From the NCBI GenBank assembly GCA_013398015.1, contig VZRR01010730.1:17109-81108 (forward strand): DNA of 64,000 nt. The letters run 5' to 3'. This document shows, piece after piece, positions 1 to 13,505 of the stretch (position 1 is its first letter; each line of letters begins with the position of its first letter). This DNA comes from Oreocharis arfaki. Lineage: Eukaryota; Chordata; Aves; Passeriformes; Paramythiidae. A model generated the notes under the pieces. That model worked only from the letters and a program-made list of their open reading frames with translations. It searched no databases and was not told the DNA's origin. A program made the position numbers and the translations under genes.

Positions 1-3000
1 TATTAGGGAATATAATTAATTACGTTTCCCTAAACTGCATTTTGATAATATCCAGGAATGAAAGCCAGAAGGACATTTAATACAAGTTTATGTGGAAGTG
101 GAATTTTATATTCTTGCTTGATTAGCATTGAAGAGCAGCAAAATAGAAATGAGCCTTCTGTTCTGTAAAGGAAGCTGACAGGTTGTTGTAGACTACTTTT
201 GGGGTTAGGTACACTGGGATGAGAGTAGGGGACACTCGTGCTGTGAGTATGAGGACTCAGTTTTCAGAAACCAATGTTATTCTACAGAGAAGGCTGGAGT
301 ACAAAAAAGGGCTTTAGAGGGCTTTTCTTCAGTCAAATGTTGCTTATTGATTTAGTTATCCATTTAAAATTGCTATCGAAATATGCAGTGTTGTCTTGGG
401 GTGGCTCAAACTGGGATAGGTGTGTGGTTTACTTCCAAACTTGTTCTGAAAACAGGGGTTTCTCTACAGCCTTTCTATGGCATGTTACCATGGAAGCACT
501 TACAAAAATAATAGTTCATATCTTTTAAGTAGTTTTGTTTCTCTGAGATTGTTTGCATTTGATAGAAGAAAGGGAGGCCACAAATTGACATTTACTGTAA
601 TGAAAGCTGGTCTCGTGTATTTTTTAAATGGTACTGAAGGTTAAAAATGCAGCATTCCTTGACTTCAGGCTTCATTTGAGTGCTTTTACTTGTTTAAATC
701 AGATCTATTTTAAATCAGGTATAAGCTTACCATAAGGTGCAATTAGAAATTAAAACATTTTGTGTAGACTTAGATATATTAGCAAAAAAAATTACTCCAC
801 TGTGTTAGTAGTATAGACAACATTTTACCTTCTTGTATGTAACTGCCATGAGTTGATCATGAAGGTTTCTGCTGCTCACAGGAGCAAGTCATGCTTACCT
901 TTCTTCACGGGCTCTATTCTTACAAGTGGAAAACTCAGCATTTGAAACAAAAGTTTAGTAAAACATGATGCCCAATGCTGAATACAGTTCATCGTCTGTG
1001 AATTGGAAACTGTCCTTTGCTTTTACATTTAATGACTTGCGGGATATGGATGGATATTTTTGCCTAAGTCCAATGTAGAGTGAAAGGTTGATGTAAGTAA
1101 GTTGATCTTAATGAAGTCACTCGGAATTCAGTGACAGAGTGGTTTGCAGTGGGGAGCAGAGCTACAAAATCAGTGACCTCCTTTTTGGCTCATGTGGCCT
1201 TTCCTTGACTCAGCTCAGCCAGACGGTTATCAAGAAATGGAGTGGTGCTTCCACGTGATGGATTGTTGAGCAAATGGAGACAGTTTCCAGGCGATGGATC
1301 AGATGTGGAAGGCCTGCTAAGAGTGGGTAAGGCAGATGTTAGGAGATGAAAAGAACTCTACTACTGCATCTCCCATGCTGGCTGCTGGTTCGTGGTCTAT
1401 GCAGAGCCAAATACAGGCCTTGGCAAAAAATGCAGTACAACTGTCCGCATTAGCAGAATCAGAGTGCTGTTTCAAATGACAGAAATTATGTATTGCCAGA
1501 CATTTTCTGCAGCATCTGTGCAGGGTGAAATGACCTTGACTCTTTTGTCGTGAAGACCTAACAAAATTAACTCAGCCTCTCCACTGGCCTGTGTCCTCTG
1601 TGAGAAAGTCACGGAGAGAAAAGTTTGTGTTCTTTACTGAGTCTGTTTGCACTTACTGAAGCAAGAAGGCTAGGTTAGGGCACAGCTCTGGTTTGTGTTC
1701 ATGTCAAACAGAGGGAACAAATCTTAGTATTTCTAATATTCCTGTGGGAATTGCTCAAATGATTCATTTTTGAATGACTCCAGTTGTACAGTGGAAGCTG
1801 AAGGATTGGGGCAGAAACTGAGTTTTAAAAATAAATTGTGAAGGAGTCTGGCCTTTGGGTCTTTCATTTTTTTAGACTGTAACTCCCTAGGCAATACTTC
1901 ACAATGAAGAAACGTTACACACTCAGACATTCCTTTTGCTGTCACTAGCCTTTTCTTCTCAGACACTGACAATGTTCTTAAGAACAATCTCGCTGACTAC
2001 TGGTAAATAGCAACTTTTGAGCTGTTGAAGATGTATGACATAGAGCATAGCAAGCATTATTATGAAATTAATTTCTTTTGCTTTCTTGAGCTATCTATGG
2101 GGTTCAGCCTTGTTGATTGTCTCCATAGTACCCTTGCCAAATAGTTTCGTGCTCATGTTCTTAGTGTGCCTACGGTGATAGGGGCAAACTAGTGATGAAA
2201 TTGAAGTTGATACCTTGATTATCTGATGTTTCCCTTCTCACGGACTCACTTTGAAATCTGGACTAGATCAAGGTAACTATATTGAGCCATTCGTAATCAC
2301 TGGCTTCTAGAGATTTAGTGAAGACCAAGTACATAGAAAACCAGATGAGAGGTATTAATTTCTTACTGCTACTAAGCTGGACAACAGAATGTTGTTGAAA
2401 ATTGACCAACTTGAAAGAAAGTTAAGAGAGGGTTGAGTAGAGCTTTTGGAGCAGGAAAATCATGTGACGGTATGTTTTATTTCTGCCTCCAGTTCAAAGG
2501 ACACAGAAATTGGGTGAAGGTTTAGCTAGCTTCAAAGTTTGGTTTTGGTGCTGACCCGTAGGACTGCCTGTCCTTGGGAAGGAGCAAGGAACTAGCTTTT
2601 TCTGCTCAGCCTTATCTAAAAGTTGACTCTACACTTGTGTGTGCCAACTGTAGTGAGAGATGGAAAAGCCCCTGTTGCTCGTATACTCAGTTTTGAAAGA
2701 GCTCTTATTAAATGGAAATTAATAAATGATTAACGGAAATTATTAGGGTTATTTTCCTGAGAAAACTTTCACCCTGTACTTTCTTGAGGTTTCATGTAGC
2801 ATGGAATCAGTCACCCATTTGCTTCAAAAGGGGCTCTGGCACCACATTCCAGATGCAGATAAAGATAATGGCTTTTACAGCTGAAGATATAGGACTGTGT
2901 TCAAAGGAGAGGTACAAGAAGGAAAACAAAAACCAGTTTCAAAGCCAGCATCTTCCTGGCTTATCCATCCCTTATTCAATGGAAACTGAAGCTGCAAATG

Positions 3001-6000
3001 GATGTGGGAGCTGCAGAAAAGCCCATTCAAAGTGGAAATGGGGCAAGTTAGTATTGCTGGGGACATAAAGAATGCTGGCAGTGCTGTAGCAGCCTGTCAA
3101 GCAACGTGGCTGGGATAGACTGGATCGATGAAACGAACAATTAGTTGCCAGCCTCAAAGGAATAAGTAATTAAAAAAGAGATGTGGGAAGTACAGTCATT
3201 CAAATGGCTTTGTTGGCCTTTCAGCCACTTCTGTAAAGGTGTTTCCAAGTTCTTAATTGTCTAGTCTGCTGAAGCGAGATTAAACCCCAGGTATGCTGCA
3301 GGTGTTGAACTTGTAAACCCTGTTATCAGATGTTTATATAGAAATTTCACTGCCTCCCTGGCCCCTTGCATTAAAGCTGCTCTCCTCATGTTTTTTGTGG
3401 GGCTGTTTTCTGAAACATATTTCCATAGTCAGGATCAGTTGTGCATGCTTGTTCTCCTCTAAGGTAATAATGCTTGCAAGTAAGACTATTTAGCCTGCTG
3501 GGTTGAGGACTGAGCAAGCTAGAAAGGGGGTTGGATTCATTTCTGACGAGAAAAAGTAGTGGCAATGCAATTAGCCAGCCAGGTTAAATATTAAATTTAA
3601 TGAGCATTAGTGCAAATTGTATGTTGGAGATCTGATGTCTTAACAAGTCATAAAATAAAATTTTCCTCAGGAACAGCAGCTTTATGGCTTTTTGGATATC
3701 CATAGAGGGCCAGATGGTGAATCCTGTGCTTATTCTCTTCTTTTACGAGTTCAGTGCTGAAATGAACAGGGCTGTTGACAAAGCCAAGGTATTACTGAGT
3801 GCCAAAGCCTTGCTGGCTGGCAGTGCCACTCGGTACAGATTTAGCCAACGTTGTTCCTCAAATGTGCTGCACACAGCTGGAGTCCTGTGCAAAGATCTTA
3901 CTGCAGTGTTGAGATGAAGGCAGTGAACTGAGATACAGGTGGTCATGGCTTGATTTCTGTCACTGCTAGTTCTTTCTACATGCCTATTCTGAAATTACCT
4001 GCACCACCTTCCTTTTTTAAAACTGGCACTAGTAAGGGAGAGTTTTGGAAGAAGTTCACTGACGTGGTGGTAAAGCTTCCATGCATACCAGCAGCATGCC
4101 ATAAGATCAAAGGGTGGGTTTTCAGGGTCGGATGTTTATTCTGCCTCGCCAGCCTAGACTAAAGATTTTTCTGGGCAAAATTCAGCCATTGCAGTTAATT
4201 TATAAGTGTTTCAACAATGAGCCGAAAGCTGTGAGGACACAGATGAAGTGATGAAAGAAAAGGCTGAGCCCTAATAATCTTGGTTATCCTCAGGAGTAAA
4301 AATACATTGTGATAGCTCTAAGTCCAAGAGATGGTGAAAAATGCTAGAGCCAGCTGGCAGCATAGGAAGATTCAGGTGGGAAGATTGCACTTGCTGTGGG
4401 TGATGCCTTCTTGTCCTTGTGATCTAAATTCAGAATATTGAGGAGCACTTGCTAAACCAGCTTAGCCACATGTCAAAATCTGTGAAAAGCAAAATGTTAA
4501 GTCTGCCTTCGCACTTTTTTTTTCAATTAGTAGCTGAGTGTAAAGGTCTTATGTATTTGGAACTCACTTGCTTTTAGAGGTTTCTTATATCCCAAAATCT
4601 CTCTTCAGCACTGACACTACACAACTTTTTGAACAAAAGGAGTGCTAATTCTAGAGAACATTATTTCTGTGAAAACATGTGAACTTGGAGATGTTTATTG
4701 GCGTTCTGGCCTAAAAATTAATACAGCGATGTCAGGTTTTAAGACAGGAAGCAAACAAAATAAATACAATTGTAAACAGTAACCTTTTGGTACAGCATTT
4801 TTGTAACAGGGCTGCAAGAAGCTGCAGTGCTTCATGATTCTGTAGCTCTTCCCTGTTGCATGACCTTCAGGCTGTACTGCAACACTTCTGCTAACAAAGC
4901 CAAACAGTTTGTTTACAGTTCCCTTAGTTGAACAAGTTTTGGGCTTACCGTTAGCTGTATTAACATGCTAACTGAAGTTACCATTATTGAGACAAACAGC
5001 AATATTCCTGGTTGCATTAGGAAGCTTTATAGCTTCCTGTTGTAGACTGCAGCAATATGATTTTCCCTGAATATTTCATAAAAGGGATGTGAATGCTTTT
5101 GGTGATACAGTAACATAAGAAAGCACATAAGGCAAACCCTAAGAGAGATCTATATCGTTTGCAGAACAAATATAAGAAATACTTTGGAAAATGATACATT
5201 CTTTGGAGCTCATTTTTCATTTTTTCTCCATCTGCTTGCTTCCCTTCATATTTTCCAAACACTCATTTTTTTTGCCATCCAAAAATAAAATTGTGTAGAC
5301 CTATGCTTCTGCTCCTAACTTTGATTTTTGAAATGATGCTATAATGGAAGAGGTAAGAAGATTGATAGGAGGTATTTCAGGGCAAGACCTACAGGTTCAG
5401 GAAATAGTATTGATAGTGTAATGAAAACCTATAATGATTTCATGAATGGGAGAGAAAAGGTGCAGTCAATAAACTGCAGCAAGTGTGCATGGCTAAGACG
5501 CTGGAATCTTACCTGCTAAACAATTAAATCAGAATTTAAAACCTTAATTATGAGTATTCCATATACATTATTTTTAATTTATACATGTAAATAAATCAAC
5601 AGTGCTGGAAAGCTTTGTGTGCAAAATCTCTTGAGGTTTTTGGGCTGTACATAGATATATGTGCCTATATGGCATGTATGGTTCAGCATGGTCAGGCTCC
5701 CCTCCCTAAGTGGGATGTTCACATCAGCATGGGGAGAGGAAAATATTTAACTCCCTTGAAAATTTGTCCTGGATTGTTGAATTCTTCAGGAATCCCTTTA
5801 TTTTACGAGTAGTTTTCGTTGTCTTCTGTGCATTTCCATGAGAAGGAGATCACTGTGAAACTCACTTTTCCCAGCCAGCCCAAATGTGAGTTTCTGCAAA
5901 CCCTGTGGAAACCTCCACCCTTCCCTCTGGATTGCACTGAGGGAATTGAGTACACTCAGGGTCTGCTGTGTGCCTCCCGGACAAAAACCTTCCTGGTAAA

Positions 6001-9000
6001 AGCTGGGAAGGACTGTTTTGGCTCCATCTCAGTTCCTCAGTTCTCGCTGTTAATTATTGCTCCAAAACTAGTGCCAAGTCACATCGCCAGACTTGTCTTC
6101 CCAAGTGTCCTGACAGGATGTCTTTTCCACGTGTTATATTACATGGTATTTCTTGCAGGGTTTCTTCAGTGTTGAAGGAATTCTTTAGGATTGAATTTCT
6201 AAATGCTCTTTTGCAGGAGTATTGCAATGGAAGAGGTGACCTAATGGGATAAATCCCTTTGCAGTGCGCATTAACATCTTTTTGTAAAGTTTCTTCATTT
6301 CTAAAACATTTTCTAGTGTTTGGAGCAGTAGGGAAGCAGCACTTAAAACATGGTACTGGCAGATGTCGGTGAATCAATGTATCAATACGATTTGATGGAG
6401 GTAGTGGACAGCATTTCTGAGCTTCTCTGCTTTTGGCACACATTTATAAGGAAGAGCTTGGGCAAGCCAGAGAGTAATACTTGGAGGATTATGAGGAATT
6501 AACCTGAACATGGATACTTTTGACTCCTGGGAAATCTGACTGCATCTCTTCATTTGGAATAGATTACAGCAGTACAGAGCAGCCAATGTAATTAATTGGT
6601 CAAATTTTTCCTGCTGTTTTACGAAGAGTCAGAGTATCAGTTATCTACTCATCTCTTGGGAAATTTATAGTGAAAAAAACTAGAGGGAAAGTTGGTTGTT
6701 TCAGCAGAAATGGATTTGCAGCTGCTGAGGAGAATTTGATTATGTGCTACTTTCAAAGAAATGTGATACGTCATTCACTCCTGGATAGAAAGCCTTTTCT
6801 GTGACTAAGATTTTCAGACAGCCTAGGATAGCTGGGGAATAGGGCTGGATTTCTTCTTTATATGCTTAGTGTTTCTTAAGTTCAAAGTGTGTTAGAAGTG
6901 TGCAGGCATTGGGAAATGTTACAGTACATATATGTAGTTTTCCAATAATTTAGTTAAATGTTAAAAATCTTAAGATGAACTTCTGGCTGAAAAGATGATG
7001 TCTGCTGTTTTGAAAGAGTGTTTCTCACCTATGGAAGTACTGGCTTTATAATCAGCTTTTAGTGCAAGAATTGAGACAAGTTATTTCCACAGTAGAAATC
7101 CACTATGATTGTCTCATGTCTCAGAGGATGAATGTTCATTTCTGCACACACAAACTTCTTGTTCTTCTGCTAATCATTGGAGCCTTACAAAATGAACTTG
7201 TGCTCATAGAAATGAAGTAAATCATTGATGTGGTTTGGCTGTAATATCACATATTTATTGAAAATGCTGGTGACCGAGTGGTGTCTGCAGAAGATTATTG
7301 TGTTGTTAGAAATGCTGATTAAGAATGGCAAGAGACGTTTTGGCAGAGAAGCTGCACCGTGACCTTGTTTAAATGTTGAGCCTCTTTCCAGAGCTGGCCT
7401 CACAGGAAGCTCAGGGTTGCAGTTGAACTGTGATACTGAGGTGGTTCCTGGGATGTGTAGAGCTTTGTCACTTGACAAGGTAGTGCCTGGGGAAGACTGA
7501 CCGTCTTCCTGATCTCCACAACAATGGCGCCACAAAATCAGTGGACCATGTTTATCCCATCCCAGAATACACTCTACTGAGAAGGGCACCTCCCAGCAGA
7601 TGGGGCTCAGTGAGGCAGCACAGGTTTTGTGGAGGTCATGCAAAGTGCTCTGCACTGGAAAGCATGTAAGAGCCAGAACTGGCTGGCTGGAGCCAAGGAA
7701 GTCGAGTTCATGGAATAAAAATGCAGTTCCCCAGACTAAAATAGCACCAAATCCTGCAGGATTCTTTATCACCATCTGTTTGCTGAGAACACACTGTAGA
7801 GCCTAAATTATGCACCACGTTGTCACACTGGGGAGGAGGAAGCATGGGTGAGCAACTGCATTACAGGCACTGGGAGTACTTTAACTGTATGCAACCTGAG
7901 GAACCCTTAGGTGCACAAGGGTATTACACGCATGACTCAAGCTGAGATCACTTCTGGAAGAACTCTTTTTCCCATTCTAGCACTAGTAGCATCACAGACA
8001 AATCCTGGGAAAAATAGAGGAAATCCACCATTAATGTTATCACCAAGGGGAGTTGAGTTTGAATACAGCTTTTCACTATTTTCAGCACAATACTACATTT
8101 ATTCTTGGCTTTCACCACCCAGAGGGAAGCAGTTATATGGGTCAAGTTAGTCCAAAAGATGCTGTATATGGTTGAACCAACTTGCACCTCACATCAGCTT
8201 TTGCAGAACATTTGGCATAATGAGTAAAAAACCAGGTTTTTTTCTATCCAATATTAATTTCTCATTTGCTTTAAGGGAATGAACCAGTTTAATGCTAAAA
8301 TTTCCCATACTCATGTAATTATTCATGTGTCTAAACAGCTGAGGTTTTTGTTCTTCTTTTACCCAGAAATAACAACTACATTTACTGGGATTTTTAATAC
8401 TACTTGGAGAAAGCGTTATGGATTATGTCTTTATCCTAGAGCCTACAGACTTTGATTTGGAGAAGTCATTATTACTGGAAAGAAGAGTTTATGAACTCTT
8501 CAGTGAACTGCTTCTATTTGGTGCTGTCCTTAAACCCAAAATGCATAGGGCATTCATATGGGATTGCTCTGCATAGGAAACACTTAATTTTAATACATAG
8601 TCTACACTTTGAAGGACTCCAGCAAGTTTCCCTCCACCTTGGAATTAATTTGTTATTTAGATGTCTCCTTAGATCTCCTTAAAATTGTTAGTTTCGAGTT
8701 TGATGCAATTCTTATTTGCATGAGATCTGCCAAGTAGATACCTGAATGTTTTTCTTTCTTGCAAAACATAATTGGACATTAATTCATGGAGTATCCTCTG
8801 AAAGTTCTTTGTGGATGGGTGGATTAATGATTTTAACTTGCTTTACCTGCATAAATCCAGATAACAACACCTTGTATAACCCAAGTGTTCTAATTGTTCC
8901 CCAGCAGGCAGAAATGAAGACCTGCTGTGCTCCTTCCCCAGTACTTCTGCATCCTTTACACTGGTGTTGGAAATCTGTGAGCTTTCTGTGCAGGTGTCAG

Positions 9001-9728
9001 TCCGTGTCTTCACTGTGACCTTAGCTCAGGGCTGGGAAGTGATGAGAGGGTGCTGTGAAGAAGGTCCAGTGTAGCTTATGATGCCTAATGAAGATTTGGT
9101 TGGCTGAGAAATCCACACACTTGTGTCTCAGCTCACACACATTTGTTGTCTGTTTCGGTGTGATGAAGCTGCTTGATAGCTCTGAGCTGTGATTTAGCCA
9201 GTTTTGCTGGGATGTTTTCTGGGAGTCTTTCCCAAGGGACCAGTAGTGTACAGGAACAATTATGGTTCACTCCACAGGCCTTGCTAGTCTGTTTCGAGTT
9301 TCAAACAATTTCATGGCCACATTGAGAGGATGAGAGGGAAGGCAGATGCCTTACTAGTGAGAGAAGGGAGGAAAATACACATTAGTTGAATACCAACAGA
9401 GTTTTAAGTGGTTCTCTATCTGTAAACGCCTCACCACCCCTCACTTCCTGCACATGCTCAGAGTCTTCAGTGTTGCAGAAACACACATCTTGCACCCATT
9501 AACAGTTCCGTGATGACTCTGTGCAACTCCCTTTAGAGACAGGGAAAAGAGTGTGGGAGCAGTTTGGAGTCTCAGCATCTGTTATCCCTTCTGCCAAATT
9601 GCTGCAGCATGGCAACCAGATGGGAGTGATGCCATTTCTCCTCAAGAACGAACCACCCTTTGAGTAAGGCTTTTCATTAAGGACAAAATCCTGGAACCTC
9701 AGGCACAGCTCTCCCTCTGTGCTTGGTG
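1..9728. other. Non-coding stretch, no gene recognised
   Basis: No frame on either strand resembles a known protein, and I see no RNA gene or recognisable transposon. Open frames are short and scattered evenly over the six frames, as expected by chance in AT-leaning DNA. The exception in length is a minus-strand frame at 7185-7775 (196 codons from its first Met). It has no recognisable domain, signal peptide or repeat, and it overlaps a plus-strand frame at 7600-7806. It is discussed as an observation rather than annotated as a gene. The stretch could be intergenic or intronic; the sequence does not decide which. Confidence 0.6.
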
Positions 9729-9834
9729 AGGGTTTTTTAGGGTTTGTTTGGGGTTTTTTTGTTGTTGTTCATTTGTTTTGTTTTTATTGTTGTTTTGGGG
9801 GTTTTTTGGTTTTTTTCTTGTTGTTGTTTTGTTG
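9729..9834. repeat. GT-rich/poly-T low-complexity tract
   Basis: About 105 bases consist almost entirely of T and G in runs such as gttttttt, gttgttgtt and ggggtttttt, with only a few A or C bases. A short plus-strand frame through it gives a Phe/Leu/Val-rich peptide that is only a by-product of the T-richness. Tracts like this are common low-complexity sequence in bird genomes. No function is implied. Confidence 0.85.
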
Positions 9835-12800
9835 ACTGTCAAATATATTTTGATTAGAGACACCGCAGAGTGGAGAGTTAATTTAATAGGAGGAATAAAA
9901 TTATTTTATTCTTGTAAGAAGAGAAGGAATAGAAGAAATCAAGGATATATAGCATATGGTGAGCAGTAAACTCAAACATTATTCTTTGACGAAGATCCTG
10001 ATGTTTACATTTAGTTTTAGCCACATGCTTTCAGCTTTCCTCATCCATTTCAGCACAGGTGAAAATATTTAATTAGTGTTAACATAGTTGCCGTATTTTT
10101 GAGTGTGGTTAAACATGCCAAATATGGGGCACACTATTCAAACTGCATTATGATATGTGTAGAGTAGTGAAATGCAGAGCCACCTTTGGGCATCTGAACA
10201 GAACTCTTCGCTCAGCTTAACCCTGTAATTATGGTAAGTACTTGTGCAATGGCAAGAAAAAACACGAAAGTTATGGGCACTTCCTTCAGGAGCCTGTCTT
10301 TACAAATCTAATATCTAGACACATTATGAAATTTAAAGCATACAGATTTAATCCAGGCAGGTTTCCTTAAGCATTGTGTAAAGGTATTAGCCTCACAGTT
10401 ATTTGCAGAGAAATTTCATGTACAGCTTCACATACTTGCAAAACTTTGCCAGCAATGCACTCTGAGTAATTTCATCCACATCTATATCTGGGCAAACCAT
10501 TTGCTGAGGTATTTTCTGCCATCTGTGAATGTTCATCTGCAGTTTATATGCCAGATGTGTATTGGCAGCATACATGCTACAAAAAACAAGGATCCAGAAC
10601 TGTAATAGTAATCCCAGTGCTGCAAATCGAGAAAACCTTTGCAATCTACTATCTAATCATGTAAATTAGTTTGCTAAATAAATGCATTGTTTATAAATAA
10701 GGAACAAAAGAATGGCTTGCTGTAAATGTGGGTCTCAAGAAAGCCATTTTCACAGGTGCCTGAGCCACAGCAGTTGAGGAATTCAGTTGATCCTAGCTGG
10801 TCTGCCCTGGTGACATTTAAGTTATTTTCCCATGACATGAGTATTCCAGTTGCTTTACAGCATGCTTTGTGTCATTTAACCTTGGCTGACTTGTGGAGGA
10901 TTTCAAAACCATTGTTTTAGTATTGGATTTCTCATGATACCACTTCTGAATCAATTCCCTTCTCTTGGTCAGTGTAGGGGGTGAAGGGACAGCACTGTGT
11001 AACCCTAATTTAGTACAGTCTCAGAGAAAGAGGAAACTGAAACAGTGATTTAGTTAATGCAGCGAGATATATGTATATATCTAGGACAGGGTGTGGTGAG
11101 AAATCCCCTGAATGTTCAAATTGTGTGGGAGGTATGCATACAAATCCACTTAACAGTTGAGTTTCTGTGAGGAATATTCTTCCCACACAGTATATTGGAA
11201 GAATTAGGGAAGTGTATTTGAAGAGAGCCTAAGACCTGCTAATAAAAGCCTAACCCACAGGCCTGCTAGGCGAGTCAGCTCATGCTGAGCCTTGCGCGCT
11301 TGTGGTCAAACTAAGTAGCCTGGTATCAACTGTGGTCTAAATTTACCTTTGATATCTTTTTATTGCCCCTATCTGTGACTGCAGCAGACATTCCCTAAGG
11401 CTGCACTTAGGCTGGTGAGGCCCCCTCATGAGTGGGCATGAAACTTTGCTAATGAGTCCTGAAGCTTCTCACATTCCTCCTGCAGGAGCTGCTGGCTGTT
11501 GTGAGATGTCAAAGGTCTGACTGAAGTGAGGCCCCAGCTGAAAAGCAAGTACATTGTCCCAAGGATCAAAGTAACTCTTCCTGTATCCCAGGGACCAGCT
11601 CAAGCATGACTAGAGTCTTTCTAACCCTCAGTTTCTGTAATCAGGGCTCCATTACAGTCTTTGTTTGCTTGAACACCAGTACTCCTAGTTCTGAGCTGTA
11701 AGAGCCGTCTAAGTGGAGCTGCAGCCATCCTGCCCAAGCTGCCTGCAGCCAGAAATGTGCTCCTGATGTGTGAATTGCTCTCTGTATCTTCGTAGACTAA
11801 AGTTATGGGAGGTGCTACCCATGAACCTGAGGGAATTACGGATGCAGTAAATTGAGCCCTTGCTGACTTAGGTGTGGTCCTGTTGTTGGCAGATTTGAAG
11901 AATCCTTTCTTAGAGACTATTTCTTTTGTCCCATAGCTCAGATTATCAGTCTTTTTCAGGAGTTCTATAGTCTATTCATATGCTCAAAAGAGAAGTTCAT
12001 TCCCCCATTCTCGTCTTTTGAGAGTAAGAATCCATAGTTCAGATTGCTGTAGCACAGCCTGTCCTGGGACACATCACTGAAATCACAGCAGTATACAGAA
12101 CCTCTGGGGAACCAGTTTCCCTGGCCTGGCCTTGCAAAGTGGTGATGCCCACCACTTGGACTGCACTACTCCATGGCCATATCACCCAGCAAGACACATT
12201 TTATGATTTATGGACACTGATGTTAATGACTTTAACTAGAATGTATTTAAAAATGCACTTATTACTAACATTTAAAACAGCTTTTTTAGAGAGAGTAGTT
12301 TAATCTTAGTTTATAATCTCTTAGTCCTGCTCTGCCCACCACCCCTAACCTCTCCTGCTTGGGTTTGTAATATGCTTAAAACTGCTTTTCATTTTATTGG
12401 AATTTAATAAGCTACTCATAAAGGCATTTTTAAATTGTGACCCGATTCCTTGCAGTCAGCTTACCTGGTATTTTAAATGTCATCTCTAAAACTTCTTTTA
12501 GTATATAAGACATTATCTCTATTTTAATGTTTCACCTGCAATGCTAAGCTTTGTACATATGCCAGTTAATTATGTTTTCACACTGAATGCTGTGCCTTGA
12601 GTTAAATGGATGACGTGGGAATGTTGGCAATGCATGGTGCCAGTGCCTGCCTGCGTGTGGGGTATCCAAAGGCAGAGGATACTGTACATCATTCTGTTTC
12701 ACGTACAGTATGGCTGTCTAGACACAAAAATCAGAAAAAAAGAGTATTTCAGAAAGCAAAGTCCAAGTTATTTTGCATGCATAGTGGTTACAGGGAGCTT

Positions 12801-13475
12801 GGGTAGATTTGCATGTAAAATGTGTTCTGGCCATGCTCTGTAAGAGGCAGGCTTTAATGGCTTTCAGACCCCACTGGGTGGGAGGCTTTAGGTTATCCGT
12901 TACTGTTTAATTACATGGAATGTGTGTTCAGCAGATTGTTCAGCTATCACCTGGAAACCTTCAGGCTGAGTGCTGTGAGCTGCTGATAGCCCTGATGGTG
13001 CAGCTCCGTGGGTGCTAATGTGGCAAAGATCAGATTTCTCATTTGGGGCTATTTGCAGTGGCTCTTTGCTTTGGCACTTATCTGTCAGGCCGGCCCAGGT
13101 GGCTTTGCACGGCTGGTAATGAATGTGGAAAACTGCTGCATAATCTATTCATAGAACTAAGATTTGTGTGTCTTGATAAAGGTAAACATTAGGTTGGGTT
13201 TTCTGATGTAATTTGTTTCTTTGGTGGAAACGTTTCAGTTTTCTGGGCTTTTAGTGTTCAGCTTTTCTAGTTGTCTGTATGGTGTGGTATGGCCAAGCAG
13301 TACCTGTCCCCTCTATAAGTGGAAGTTAGTATGGAATTGGAAATAGGAGCAGAGCTGCTTTTGCAAAGTGTATGAGAAGCAAATATGTGTCATTAATAGC
13401 TGTGTTTAGTTGGCTTTGTCCTGGCTGTTTTAGAATCTATTACTATTACCTGTCACTAATTTTTTCGTTTTCTGG
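9835..13475. other. Non-coding stretch, no gene recognised
   Basis: No coding frame, RNA gene or transposon is recognisable. A short AT inverted repeat with arms agatatat and atatatct lies near 11,066. Open frames here are below about 85 codons and look like chance. Confidence 0.6.
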
Positions 13476-13505
13476 AAAAAAAAAAAGAAAAAAAAAAGAA
13501 AAAAA
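13476..13505. repeat. A-rich low-complexity tract
   Basis: Thirty bases are almost all A, interrupted by single G bases. Read on the minus strand this is a long pyrimidine tract followed by ccag, then, 22 bases further on, a donor-like gtaata. That produces a convincing but probably accidental splice-acceptor look-alike. Confidence 0.85.

Noticed and set aside
9748..9969. Plus-strand 73-codon frame rich in Phe, Leu, Val and Gly, resembling a membrane segment
   Set aside because: It is a translation of the GT-rich low-complexity tract; the hydrophobicity follows from the T content.
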